Source: Sclerodactyla briareus (lineage: Eukaryota; Echinodermata; Holothuroidea; Dendrochirotida; Sclerodactylidae). Taken from it: DNA of 64,000 bases. Position numbers and translations under genes: made by a program. Location of the stretch: assembly GCA_026419785.1 (NCBI GenBank), contig JAODTK010000721.1, forward strand, positions 124,001 through 188,000, given 5' to 3'. A model generated the notes under the pieces. It was not told the DNA's origin and made no database searches. It saw only the letters and a list, made by a program, of their open reading frames with translations. Numbering within the stretch: the stretch's first letter is position 1; each line of letters opens with the position of its first letter. Positions 1 to 10,830 of this stretch are shown piece by piece.

Positions 1-950
1 GTAGGTATGGTGAGTCAAGGGACAGACTCGGACTGGTTGTGAATCCTGGCTTGTGAGTATCGACAGAGAAAACTCACTTCTGGAATTGAATTGTAGGTCC
101 TACTGTACCCACTTTCCAACAAAATCCTACTTTCTGCCTACTTTTCGAAAAGTTCCTAACATCCTTTGTCTCCTACTTTTTTCAGGGAAGCCTGTGCATG
201 CTGTAGAACTCTCGCTACAGTAAATATAATTCATGCAAAAAAAAACGGGTGGAAAAGTGTTTATTTAGGCCAATGCTTTTAAATACTATTAAATGCAGTG
301 GAACCAAGTTGAGCTAAACCAGTAGAGTACTTAATTACTGTACAGCCTACAGTGACAAGGGAAAGGTTTATTATATGCCACAGTATGGTGCTTGTGTTAC
401 ATGTAGAATGTTGAAGAAGAGTGCAGCACTGAATTCCTGCGAATACTGTATGTCACATATTTCAAAACAGTTTTTAAAGCATTGTAAAGAACTGACTTGT
501 TGCTTGTCAACCTACCCCTTTCTGTAACTGTAAAGAGCCTGTGAATCGCAATGAAATTGCAACAGTTCCGGCATACACCCCTCCATGGTACCAGAATTAT
601 GGAGTTGCAGTGGAGTTCTACTGTAGCTGGGCAGAACTGAAAAGTTTGCGGGGAATACTCGTTTTCGAGACACAAGGTGAAAAGTTTGTTTAGTGACGAT
701 TACACTACACCCCGTACATTATACATCGCTCCCCTACATAGCTCCCCTTCCCCATCCTAAAAATACTTGAACGGTGCGATATTTATGGATACTTCCTAAT
801 GTAAATGTTTTGCTATTGTGATTGACAAAAAAACCGGGCTTGCGTTATGTATACATGGATTCCAATGTGTTGAATACTGTATGTACAGCATGGAATTAAC
901 GGAATCAAGTGGCGACCCCAAGCGATCAGTAATTTTTAACACAAAAACTG
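1..950. other. No recognisable gene
   Basis: AT-rich sequence with short A and T runs. A minus-strand open stretch at 397-675 has no family signature that I recognise, and nothing else in the interval supports a gene. Confidence 0.5.
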
Positions 951-953
951 ATT

Positions 954-1045
954 TTGATTCCTGACGAAGTCAGAGGAATTTATGCAGTCACGTTGTTGGG
1001 TGTGTGTGTGTGGGCGTGGGGTTATGTGTGTGTGTGTGTGACGCC
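954..1045 (+). repeat. Head of composite repeat element: hairpin plus (GT)n
   Basis: A short hairpin (ATTCCTGAC, then GAA, then GTCAGAGGAAT) at about 954-977 is followed by GTCACGTTGTTGGG and two GT-rich runs at about 997-1040. The same order of parts (a hairpin around CCTGA/TCAGG, then GTCAC, then a GT-rich stretch) begins the copies at 19,946 and 28,706. I therefore read it as the left end of the element whose tandem units follow directly. Confidence 0.5.
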
Positions 1046-3012
1046 GAGCATGTAAACACGATAACTTGATCAGGTTTGGGTAGTCAGGAGTCAAGACTTG
1101 GTATGTTGGTTCCCCATGATGAGTACATGAACCCTATTGTTATGGAGTAAGGTCAGGTCTGGAGGTCATCTGAGGTCACCAGAGGTCAAGTCTAAAAACC
1201 TTGTATTAACACGATAAGTCCAGAATGGTTGGTTGAATCAAGTTGAAAATTAGTAATTAGGTGTGTTACGCTTTCTTATGGGGAGAGTACAGGAACCCTA
1301 TTGTTTTGGTTCAGGTCGGGTGTGAATTTTGGTCGAAAATAGGAAATTTGGGGGAATTCGATATTTTGGCAAATTTGGCTTTTGTAAACACGATAACTCG
1401 GACCCCATCTGGATGGATGTGAAGCTCATACTTGGTATGTATTTCCCCATGATGAGTACATGACCCCTATGTTTTGGGGTCCAGGTCAGAGGTCACCTGA
1501 GGTTCAAGTCTGAAACTTGTGAAAACGATAAAGTCCAGAATTGTTGGGTCTGATCAAGTTGAAATAGGGTTGTATAGCTTTCTGATGGGGAGTTTACAGG
1601 AACCCTATTGCTTTTGGTTGTCAGGTGAGTAGTGAATTTTGGTTCGAAAGACAGAAAATCGGGTGGAAAGAAAAATTGATATTTTGGCCAAATTTTGGCT
1701 GTAAACACGATAACCGACCCCACCTGGATGGATTGAAGGCTCATACTTAGTATTGTGTTCCCCATGATGAGTAACATGAACCCTATCATTTTGGGGTCAG
1801 CGTCAGACAGAGGTCTCATTCTGAGGTCACCAGAGGTCAAAGTCTGAAAACCTTGTAAACACGATAAGTCCCCAGAATTGTGGTTGATCAAAGTTGAAAT
1901 CCGGTGTAAGCTTTCTTTGGGGGGAGTTAAAGGGGGAACACTAGTGTTTCTGGTTCAGGTCGGGGTGAATTTTGGTCGAAAATAGAAAAATTTGTGAAAA
2001 ATGTGGAAAAGTTGATATTTTGGCAATTTTGGCTTGTAAAACACGATAACTCGACCACAACCTGGATGGATGAAGCTCAACTTGGTATGGGTGTTTCCCC
2101 TGGTGAGTACATGGACCCAATTGTTTGGGGTCAGGTCAAGGAGGTCATCTGAGGTCAACAGAGGTCAAAGTCTGAAAAAACTGTAAACACGATAAGTCCA
2201 GAAATGGGTGGTCTTGATTCAAGTTGAAATTGTGGGAGGTAAAGAACCCTTGTTTTTGGTTAGGGTCAGGAGTGGAATTTTGATCGAACATAGAAAATTT
2301 GTGAAAATTTGATTATTTTGCCAATTTGGGCTTGTAAAACCGGTTAACTTGACCCAACCTGGAGGAGTGGAAGCATCAACTTGGTGTGTTGTTCCCGGAT
2401 GAGTTACATGAACCCTTTGTTTTGGGGTCAGGTCAGAGGTCACCAGAGGTCAAAGTCTGAAAAAACATTGTAAAAAGATAAGTCCAGAACGGTTGTTGGT
2501 CTGATTCAGGTTGAATTAGGGTATAGCTTTTTATGGGGGAGAAAGGAACCCATATTGCTTTGGTCAGGTCGGAGGTGAATTATGGTCAAAATAGAAAATT
2601 GTGACAAATTCGATATTTGGCCAATTTTATATTATAACACGATAACTCGACCACACCTGGAGTGCTGAAGCTGATAGTTGGTATGTTTGTTACCAATGAT
2701 GATGAGACATGAACCCTATGTTGTGGGGTCGCTCAGAGGTATCTGAGGTCACCAGGGCTCAGGTAAAGTAAAAGTCTGAAACCGTGTAAACACGATTAAG
2801 TCCAGAACGGTTGGTCTGATCAGGTTGGAAATAGGTGTGTGGATCTTCCTTGTGGAGTACATGAACCCTATGGTTTTTGGTAAAGGGCGGGGTGGATGAG
2901 GCTCTCATACTTGGTGGGTGTATTCCCCATGATGAGTCATGACCCTATTGTTTTGGGGTAAGGCGGAGGTCATCTAAGGGTGTTACCAGAGTTCAAAGTC
3001 TGAAACTTGAAA
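1046..3012 (+). repeat. Tandem array 1, about 6.5 units of ~300-340 bp
   Basis: The marker GTAAACACGATAACTCGACC, with small changes, recurs near 1056, 1385, 1693, 2037, 2333 and 2634, so the unit is about 300-340 bp. Each unit consists of two related halves. One half starts GTAAACACGATAAGTCCAG and the other GTAAACACGATAACTCGACC. Both halves then run to a shared GGGGAGTACAGGAACCC / GATGAGTACATGAACCC block followed by TTGTTTTGGGGTCAGGTC. Units end in clustered AGGTCA half-sites, for example at 1483-1495, 1823-1838 and 2131-2167. Open reading frames inside the array are by-products of the repeat and are not called as genes. Unit differences are mainly 1-2 base indels. Confidence 0.9.
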
Positions 3013-3212
3013 AATTGAGTGTGTGCTTTCTTACCCAAGGGTACAGGAACCCAGAGTTGGTTGGTAAAAAGATAGGAAATTTGTCAGACGTTAGATTTTG
3101 TCCAAAGGAGCTGGTACTACCTCCATGTGCCGTGTGTGTCTGGCTATGGGTTGACAGAAACAGTCAAGGATCACTAGCCTTTGGTGTTCTGGTGTTGCAA
3201 TTCAGTAGGTAG
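3013..3212 (+). repeat. Conserved tail module of the composite element
   Basis: The array ends in a single-copy block containing CTGGTACTACCTCCAT, GTCTGGCTATGG, TTGACAGAAACAGTCAAGG and a run like ATCACTAGCCTTTGG. The same tail follows the arrays at 8,138-8,222 and 23,482-23,575, and appears on the opposite strand at 59,944-60,031. Its fixed place after the units marks it as the right end of the element. Confidence 0.75.
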
Positions 3213-4345
3213 AATTTTCGCAGCTGTTATTTAGTAAATATTGCAGCAGCGGGGGTCTAGGGCCCATAAAGTGTACTTATTTGCCAACAATAGGAGGAGG
3301 GTTTGAGGCCATTCTGAGGGCGCACCCATTGGGTTAGTGACCTCAAAACCCCCCTCCCCCCCAAGACAAATCTCCGGTTACACGCCTCTGTGAAAGGAAT
3401 TCACAATAGAATTTGTTTTCTCAGGTCGGACAATGTTACAAAATGTTCCCTTTGATTCAATGCGATGTAATTTCCTTTTCAAGTTACCGACACATGATTC
3501 ACCACCTTCATGATACTTTTTAGGGGAACGGCTTGTTTTGATAGGCATTCATCATTATGAGGTCATCACAAGGGCATTTTGATTGAAGTTAAGTGAGGTG
3601 CAGCATAGAAGTTGGTTTTACCAATTTATTGCGGGAAAATTGACCACTTGCTTTGGACCTCCCTTGCTCTTGCTAACCTGTGCAGTATGCCAAAATACTA
3701 GCTAGCTAGGATATGGACATAAATGTAGGCCTGAAGGTGGTCCTCATTGCCCACGCCAAACGTAAAACAAGCTGTAGTTTCAGGAGCGCATAATTCACTC
3801 ATTTTGACTACTAGAGCCCAAAGTGTTATGAGCGTGTAATTTTCCAGAACGATTTACAGTGATTTTGTGTGGAGCGCAGGGGGTTTTGGGCATTTTGCAT
3901 ACAAGAAGGTACTGCATTTTTTTATGGCATGAACTTCAAATGAAAAATGGCATGGACCATGAAAATATGGGCATGTCCATATTGACTATTGACCTGCATT
4001 TGGCCCATCATCAGTACTTTCAGTGGACTTTTACTCATCACAATTCCCTCCCTGGCCATTTCATCAGTAGTGCATGTGAAGGTATGAGCTCACAGACCTC
4101 AAACTCAGGACCACCATGGTCCAGCTGAAGAGTATGCTGATGTGCACCCAACTGCATGTGGGGAGTGTTAGGGGTTTGCCCAATGTGCATGCAATCGCAT
4201 GATTAGTGTTAGATTGATTAGTACACAATGGATGATGGAATTATGATGGCATATTATTCCGCTGAAAAATATGAGTTATACTAGCACCCTTCTTGCTCGC
4301 TGATGCTCCCGGCCCTAAATGTGGGGTTAATGAAAACCATGTCCC
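3213..4345. other. No recognisable gene
   Basis: A C-rich stretch sits at 3350-3362. A plus-strand open stretch at 3859-4128 has no family signature that I recognise. I see no splice-flanked coding pattern and no repeat shared with the rest of the window. Confidence 0.4.
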
Positions 4346-4960
4346 TAGCATGCAAGAAAGGTTACTGTTATTCGTGGTGTGATTAAAATGTCAACTTCAG
4401 TTTCCTGACAAAGAATTGTTGTCAAGGCTGTTTGCTGGTGAGACCTCACCTATAGTATTCTGTCCAAGTATGGAATCCATTTTTCTCGAAAAACTAGCAG
4501 GTAATTGAATAGTCAGGGGAGGGTCACTGAGATTACTTCACTGTCTTAAAAATTTACGGTGTATGAGGAAGAATGAGGCGCTCGCGTCTCTGATGAGCTG
4601 AGACGATTTGAGGTGATTCAATTCAGGTTTTTGGAATTGTTCATGGATTCAAGGGCCTTTCCTTCCACTATTCTTTGAGTTCTCCATAGTACCCCAATAG
4701 GGGTCATTGCTCAAGCTCGTGGTAAACCGATGTAGATGAATGCAGAAATATTCCCTCACAGAGAGTTATTAATGATTGGAAGTAGCCTTCCTGAAGCTGT
4801 TGCTCTGTCTGAGGGTGAATGTATTAAAGAACAGTTCACAGATTTATTTTCAAGGATTGTGGGGGTTTCATCTATTTTGGGATGGTGTGCCGTCAGGTCT
4901 TCTACTGAGGATTCTGTCCTCCTTACCCTTTTCCTAAACTAAACTAACTAAATAGCCAAG
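4346..4960 (+). mobile_element. CR1/L2-like non-LTR retrotransposon, 3' end
   Basis: Translated with frame changes, this stretch matches the C-terminal part of CR1/L2-type pol proteins. It shows LVRPHL followed by VQVWNPFFSK near 4438-4495, a region like the thumb/C-terminal segment up to 4700, and SLPEAVALSEGECIKEQFTD at about 4784-4845. The last corresponds to the family's WNSLP...VNAFK...LD block. It ends in AAACTAAACTAACTAA (about 4936-4952), a short terminal microsatellite typical of CR1-like elements. The same segment recurs at about 31,600-32,120, where more of the element remains. The 5' part, including the RT catalytic core and endonuclease, is missing, so this is a dead 5'-truncated copy. 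Several stop codons and frame changes are present. Clade assignment is an inference. Confidence 0.75.
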
Positions 4961-5440
4961 GATAGTGGCAGCATCTCATTTGGAACACCACACATCTAAT
5001 GAGAATGTTTTTTTTTTTTTTTTTTTGTTTTAGGGTCCTCTATCCAGCAAGCAAGGTCAATATTTCTAAAACAAGTTGATCTCTTTATCTCGGTGTCTTC
5101 CAGGTTAGAAGAGGCTTTTGCTGAGACAAAAGGACCACCCAACATGATCAAAACATGACTCTCTGAAGCCTGGTATAGTAAGTATCAGCATTGTGAGTTG
5201 TTTTTTTCGCAGCATGTTATAACCAAAATGGTTCAAAAAATGGCTGGAACTATATGGTGTCAAACCTGTACTATACAGAATGCAGGCATACCTACTCTCT
5301 CTCTATTATTTTTGAACAATAGTCATGATTTGCTTTAAACTACACAGTGAAACAAGGAAATATAAAAGGCTCACACCCCAGTTCTAGCATGTTGCCTTGT
5401 TGAGATATTTCAATTTACTTTTAGGAAATTCAAAGGAATT
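4961..5440. other. No recognisable gene; poly-T run
   Basis: A T run of about 20 bases lies near 5008-5026 and a short CT repeat near 5298. Nothing in the stretch supports a gene or an RNA. Confidence 0.45.
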
Positions 5441-5449
5441 TATGACATC

Positions 5450-6710
5450 AGGTGGCGATGAGCAAAGGCCAGCTCATAGGCCCTGCAACCCCCCCCTCCC
5501 CCCCCCCCCCCGAGCGGAGCCGGGGGTTGGGGGGGGGGTTGGGGCAGCCTAGCTGGAGAGGTAACCAATTGTAAGCTATAAGCATTGACGGATACCACGG
5601 GCCTTGCAAGGAAATTCTTCGGGGGGGCAGAGGGGGGGCCGGGGGGGCAGCGCGGGGGGGGGGGGGGGGGGGGGGTCCGTCTGGCACGCGCAACCCAACT
5701 GGTGGGTGTGGTGGTGAGGGCCATGATAAAAGGCCCACCACCCACAAAGTAGGCTAGCTTAGCTCCCGAGAACCACGCGGGAAATCTACGGCAAAATGCC
5801 AACGCCCATTATCCATTAAACATGAATGACCCGTGCACAGACATTTAGTTAGTGGGTGTGGCCCGCCAGACGACAATAACTGGGGCCAAAAAAAATGAGC
5901 TAGCTTACGCTCAGAGGTAACTAGTTGGACAAAGTAGAATGTTTGTGACACTCCAGCTATACACAAATGACCAATGCAAGACATTTTATGTGGTGGGATG
6001 GGTGCGCCACCAACGCCATACAAGATTCCCCACCCCTACAGCTACCCTAGGTTAGCTCGTGAGGTAACCAGTTGGAAAAAGAGAAAATGAGAGTGACATC
6101 CCAGCATAACAAATGACAATGACAGACATTTTAGGGTGGGTTGGGTGCGCCAGACGCCATAAACCTATCCGCACCCTTTCAGCTACACCTAGTTAGCTCT
6201 CGTAAGGTAACCATTGGGACAAAGTAGAAATTGTAGTGAACCACTCCCAGCTATCACCAAATGACAATGACAGACATTTACGTGGTGGGTGGGGAGCCAG
6301 ATGCCTAATATCACACCCATCAGCTATATAGGGGTGATGGTAACTAGCTGAAACATCAATAGTCATAAGGGGGGTGACGGTCACCCCATCTAGTGTGCGC
6401 TTGCGGCCGAACAGGCCACCTGAATCGTATGCGCGCCCAAGCTACCTGGGATCCTGGAACCCGACTCAGCGGATTTTGGGGCTGGATCTTGGGCAAACCC
6501 ACTTTAATATTCACGGCTTGGTGGCGTGTGGTTGCCGTTGGGAGTTGAGTTGAGTGGTGTTTGTAAAAACGTCTTGAACTAAAATAGCTAACCAAGTCGG
6601 ACATGTGTCTTTGAGCAAGTTTAATACATAGTAGGTTTGCATTCAAGGAGTGCAATGCGCCGTTGATTAACGGCAGTCCCTCGTGATATTGTTAAGCAGG
6701 CAAAAATCCA
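5450..6710 (+). repeat. Left arm of a foldback-like structure, ~145-bp subrepeats
   Basis: This segment matches the reverse complement of about 10,770-12,415. Landmarks shared in order from outside inward are GTCTGGCACGCGCAACC (5,680), GGTGGTGAGGGCC, TAGGCTAGCTTAGCTC, AAATCTACGGCAAAA, the subrepeat array, GGTGACGGTCACC, CCAAAATCC / GGATTTTGGGG and AAGTCGGA. Within the arm the block GAGGTAACCAGTTGGACAAA recurs near 5,555, 5,766, 5,914, 6,061 and 6,204, a period of ~145 bp apart from the G-tract-expanded first interval. Each unit also carries GACAGACATTTTA and GGGTGCGCCAGACGCCAT. Long C and G homopolymers occupy 5,490-5,540 and 5,640-5,676. No coding capacity is apparent. Confidence 0.8.
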
Positions 6711-6892
6711 CATATATTAAATGATATAATATACATTATAAAAGCCGAAGGAACAATGTGATACTTGTAGTTGGTCGGGACTTGTAAGTGAGTGGACAGT
6801 TGGTGCAAAAAAACGCTTCAGAGTGTATCGTTAATCTGGCAATTATCAAGGGATTTGTATACATTGACGCTGATTGAACAGTTTGACCATTT
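6711..6892. other. AT-rich spacer inside the foldback structure
   Basis: AT-rich sequence (for example CATATATTAAATGATATAAT near 6712) between the left arm and tandem array 2. No gene is visible. Confidence 0.4.
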
Positions 6893-8060
6893 TGTTAGAA
6901 CTGTTTAGTACGATAAGGCCCGAATGGTGGTATGACAAGTTGAAATTAGGTGTATGCTTTCTTATGGGGAGTACAGGAACCCCTATTGTTTTTGGTTTAA
7001 GGTCGGGGGGAATTGGTCGAAAAATAAAAGTTTGTGAAAATTTGATAGGTGGCCAATTTGGCTGTAAACACGCTAACTCGACCCCACCGGAGGATGAAGA
7101 TCATACTTGGTATGTGGTTGCCATGAGGAGTACATGAACCCTTTGTTTTGGGTCGGGTTCAGAGTCATTGAGTCACCAGAGGTAAAAGTATGAAAACTTG
7201 TAAACACGATAAGTCCAGAATGGTTGGTCTGATCAGGTGAAATTAGGTGTCTAGCTTTGTTATGGGGAGTACAGGACCCTCTATGTTTTTGGTTCGGTCG
7301 GAGTTTTTTGAATTTTGGTCGAAAATAGAAAATTTGTGAAAATTTGAGGTTTGTGGCCAATTTGCTGTAAACACCCGATAACTCGTCCCCACACGGATGG
7401 ATGAAGTCATTAAGTGGGATATGTGTTCCCTAATGATGAGTACATGAACCATTGTTTTGGGGTCAGGTCAGAGGTCATCTAGGGTCACCAGAGTTCAAAG
7501 TCTGAAAAACCTTGTACACACGATAGTCCTAATTGTTGGTCTGATCAAGTTAAAACTAGGTGTTTAAAAGCTTTATTATGGGGAGTACGGAAAACCCTAT
7601 TGTTTTTGGTTCAGGTCCGGAGGGAATTCTGATCGAAAATAGAAAATTTGTGAAAATTTGATATGTTTAGCCAGTTTGGGGCTTGTAAACATGGTAACTT
7701 GACCCCACCTGATGGATGAAGCTAATATTGGTATGTGTTCACCTTGATGAGTATATGAACCCTATGTTGGGGGTCAGGTCAGAGGTATCTGAGGTCACCT
7801 AGAGGTCAAAGTCTTGAAAACCTGTAAAAACACGATAAGTCCCGGAAGGGTGGGATCAGGTTGAATGAGGTGTGTATCTCCTTATTGGGAGTACATGAAC
7901 CCTATGTTTTTGGTAAAGGGGGGGTGAAGGAGGCTCATATTGGTTTGGTATTCCCCATGATGAGTACATCAACACTATTGGTTTTGGGTCAGGTCGGGGT
8001 CATCTAAGGTTACCAGGGTTCAAATTGAAAACCTTGAACAATTTTAGTGTGTAGCTTTCT
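6893..8060 (+). repeat. Tandem array 2, about 3.5 units
   Basis: Same unit family and strand as array 1. The marker GTAAACACGATAACTCG, varied, falls near 7061, 7368 and 7683, giving a period of about 310 bp. Units carry half-site clusters at 7464-7500 and 7763-7809. No head is visible. The first unit starts within AT-rich sequence at about 6893, so the left end of this copy is truncated. Confidence 0.88.
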
Positions 8061-8222
8061 TACAAGGGTACAGGAAACCATTAGTCGGTTGGTAAAGATA
8101 GGAAAATTTGGCGTACGTTATGTTGCCTATAATGATCTGGTACTATCTCCATTTGTCCGGGGTCTGGCTATGGTTGACAGAAACAGTCAGGAACACTAAG
8201 CCTTTTGGCTTCTGGTTGTCAT
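8061..8222 (+). repeat. Tail module of tandem array 2
   Basis: Matches the tail at 3,013-3,212: GATCTGGTACTATCTCCATT, GTCTGGCTATGGTTGACAG, AAACAGTCAGG, ACACTAAGCC and GGCTTCTGGTTGTCAT. It abuts the Penelope-like coding region with almost no gap. Confidence 0.75.
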
Positions 8223-9430
8223 AAATGGCCGTGAATTCAAAGCAGGTGCGTGAAGTATCAGATCAATGAGTTTGCGCAATGATATGGACGATATTTTCAG
8301 TTATTGTCAATCCAGTATAGGTGCGTTATCATTATAAACCTGGAATTGTGCATCGAGGGCCTGATCCTGTGGGCTGTTGGTGTACATTGATATGACATCC
8401 AGAGTAGCGAAAAATTAACTGGTAAAGTCAACACTGTAGGGTAAGGATGTGATTTGTGTCTTTCACATAAGTTCTTGCCGGTTAATATTGGAAGGAGGAA
8501 ATAATCCCCAAAGGCTGAGATTGGATCTGTGGGGGACCCGTTACCGCTTATGATGAGGCTGCCTGCGAATTTTGAGTTTATCGTATATCACTGGGTGAGG
8601 GTCGTATGGTGGTGGGGGGTGGGGGGAATTAGGGAGTGAATGTCTTTCGTCTATTCTTTGTTGGAGACGCATGTGAAGGCGGTTTTGAACACCACATCGG
8701 TGGTGGTGCTTTGGTATGCCTCGGAATTGTTAGTTCCTTTCCTTTGTGGTTTTTATATCGTACTGACAGCTTTCAGCTGGACGTGCGATCTCGGTTGATA
8801 ATCGGAGCATGAGTAGGCTATGATCGTCCTTTGTCTAGAAGGGCTACCACCAATGAAGTAAGTCATTTTAATGGAATTTAGAGCGATGCGTTCTGCTTTG
8901 TGGTATTGTTGCGTGCATATCTCGAAGGAATGCTAGCCATATCAGCCATCGTTGACTCCGGTAATCTCGAGTTCGAGGGGACCATGTGGATTGCATGTGG
9001 AATCTTTGTGTTCGCTGCTTCTTATGTAGGTGACCAAAACGAAGGCGCATTGATCTTGTGAGTTCCTTTATGGAGGGGAGAATGAGGTACGCTCGGTTTA
9101 TTGGTGTCAGTGATGAACTTTAAACCCCTTACCTAGGGCGATAACCTCATATTGGATAGAGGGCGAGATGATAGTTTAGGACATCTCTTTAAGTTAGTGC
9201 CTATTTTGCAGGTTTTGGCTGTGGCTACGTGTAGCCTGCGCTCCCTGAGAGGTTGATAACGATTACGGTTATATTTATTGATTTTTCCTGCTCTGTTAAA
9301 TTTCGTCGTTTGTTAGACGGGGTAGTGTTCTCTTTATATCTGACAGTCAAAGTAATGGCACACAGACACAGGATTGTTTGAGAGAGATTGGGATCATGCA
9401 ACCCTTTCTGGGTGCTTGGGTGGGCCTTTA
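8218..9430 (-). mobile_element. Penelope-like retroelement, reverse transcriptase part
   Basis: The minus strand, read with several frame changes, gives the diagnostic block ISGNGSPTDPISAF (about 8,560-8,510). Downstream comes a region with KNLCERHKSH and then a LDVISMYTNSPQDQALDA stretch (about 8,410-8,345), which is RT motif A of Penelope-like elements. A segment ending in FEF follows at about 8,230. Upstream there is VIVINLSGS (about 9,280) and a ALGKGFK block (about 9,140), like the conserved N-terminal part of these proteins. The coding region stops at the array tail at 8,222, so the catalytic ADD box, the thumb and any GIY-YIG endonuclease are missing. The element is dead as it stands. 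The family call is firm, but the frame breaks could be sequencing errors. Confidence 0.83.
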
Positions 9431-10100
9431 AAAAAGAGCCATTTGAGCACCAGAAAAAGGTCTGGCGCGATCTGCATTTGGATTGTAGGCTAATTGCCCT
9501 CCTGCCGACTTACTTCTGTGAGGTGTCGCTTTCACGTTCGGTCTCTCTTTGGAGGTTCGCAGAAGCTTCTGTAGCAGACGGTGGATTGACGTGATTTCTG
9601 TAGGACTCGATATCCTGTTGAGCCCTGTTGTATTTTCCTGAAGGGCTTTGTACCCACTTCGCCTGATGGAGAGCTCTTCGCGCCAGGATTCTGGACAGGC
9701 GCCGTTCTGCCAACGGGTGACAAGTCCCAAGACTCTGTCCTCATCAGTACAACGTAGATGCACCGGAGTGTTGGATAACCCTTGTTTACCCGAAGGGAGT
9801 TAGGGGTGTAGCCCTAGGAGATCTGACGGTTGAGTTTCTCAAGCTCCTTGGTAAGAAGAATACTCTTCTCCTGCAAGGCCGTTAGGTCGTCGGCGTGGCT
9901 CCGATTTTCTGGACGAGGAGTTGGATACGGCCTGGGACGTCTTGGTGACAAAGTCTCAAGGCCAGCGAAGGCTCTTAAAGGAAATACTGCTCCCAGATGC
10001 TCATATTCGTTACTAGGGAGGGGCAGTGTGGACACGGTAAGCAATAGTGGCCTTGCGGCGATACGTCTCGCCGACATATCGATATGTGGTGGCATTGATA
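9431..10100 (-). mobile_element. Probable N-terminal region of the Penelope-like element
   Basis: Minus-strand frames open here encode a basic, polar sequence (9,763-9,428). A second one (10,095-9,814) ends in a heptad-like stretch, LTALQEKSILLTKELEKLN, suggesting a short coiled coil. Position and strand fit the poorly conserved N-terminal domain of the Penelope-like protein that follows. I do not recognise a specific domain. It could instead be flanking sequence. Confidence 0.4.
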
Positions 10101-10330
10101 CTGTTTGATATCATTGTCCGATATACCGTATCGATATCAAATCGCATGGGGGACGGTATTTCGCTGCAACGTAATGGAGCTTTACATTCGTTTTACTAGC
10201 GGTCATACCTCCTCATGCCAGTACCCAGCCACACAAAGGCTACCACCACGTGAACAAATGTTCAAAGGATGGTTAGAACCCTGCCCGATTAACATTTCAC
10301 TGAAGGGAGTCACTAATTGACGGCACCTGA
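10101..10330. other. No recognisable gene
   Basis: Short stretch with repeated GATATC and CGATAT words near 10,077-10,140. A plus-strand open stretch has no recognised product. Confidence 0.35.
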
Positions 10331-10830
10331 GCATCTCGTGAACATACCAAAGTCTTTCAACCCAGCGTTTAAAGTTTTAGCATCCAAGGTGGCCAAATTG
10401 TTCAGTCGGCAAATATACACATATATTGTTCGCCGATAACGATTACCACCCTAAACTTTCACACATCTGCCCTCAACTCAGCGTGATAAGTTCTGTGCTT
10501 GAGATAAAGAGCTCACAAAGTGATCAAATTGTTCCCAATCTGGCTATACAGTACAGTTTAGCATGCTCAACAAATCACAGACGGACTATTGCTATTGACA
10601 AGGCGCATGGGAGTTTCTTGAGAGTGGTTTCCAAAGTGGTCAAATTTTAATGCTGTAACGATACCAATCACGAGCTTTCAAACATGCATGCTCAACTTGA
10701 CTTACTTGACCTGGGCTAATAAAAAGCTCACAAAGTATCAAATTGTTCAATCGCTATGCTAATTTAGCATGATTGACAATATCACAGACGGGTCATCGGA
10801 TAATACAGGTGCATGGCACTCATGAACACA
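10330..10830 (+). repeat. Short tandem repeat, ~215 bp period, 2-2.5 units
   Basis: The block AGCTCACAAAGTGATCAAAT occurs at about 10,510 and again as AGCTCACAAAGTATCAAAT at about 10,725. Both are followed by a TTTAGCATG word, ATCACAGACGG and GCGCATGG / GTGCATGG. A weaker third copy with CCAAATTGTTCAGTCGGC lies near 10,390. The last unit runs into the inner end of the right foldback arm. Confidence 0.65.

Noticed and set aside
1493-2443. Minus-strand open frames in array 1
   Set aside because: They are repeated in each unit with different frames and have no family; by-products of the satellite.
1046-3012. CRISPR array
   Set aside because: Units are ~300 bp, repeated throughout their length, with no short repeat/spacer pattern, and the DNA is eukaryotic.
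5440-5802. Overlapping Pro/Gly-rich open frames
   Set aside because: They run through C and G homopolymers in the foldback arm and have no family; composition artefact.
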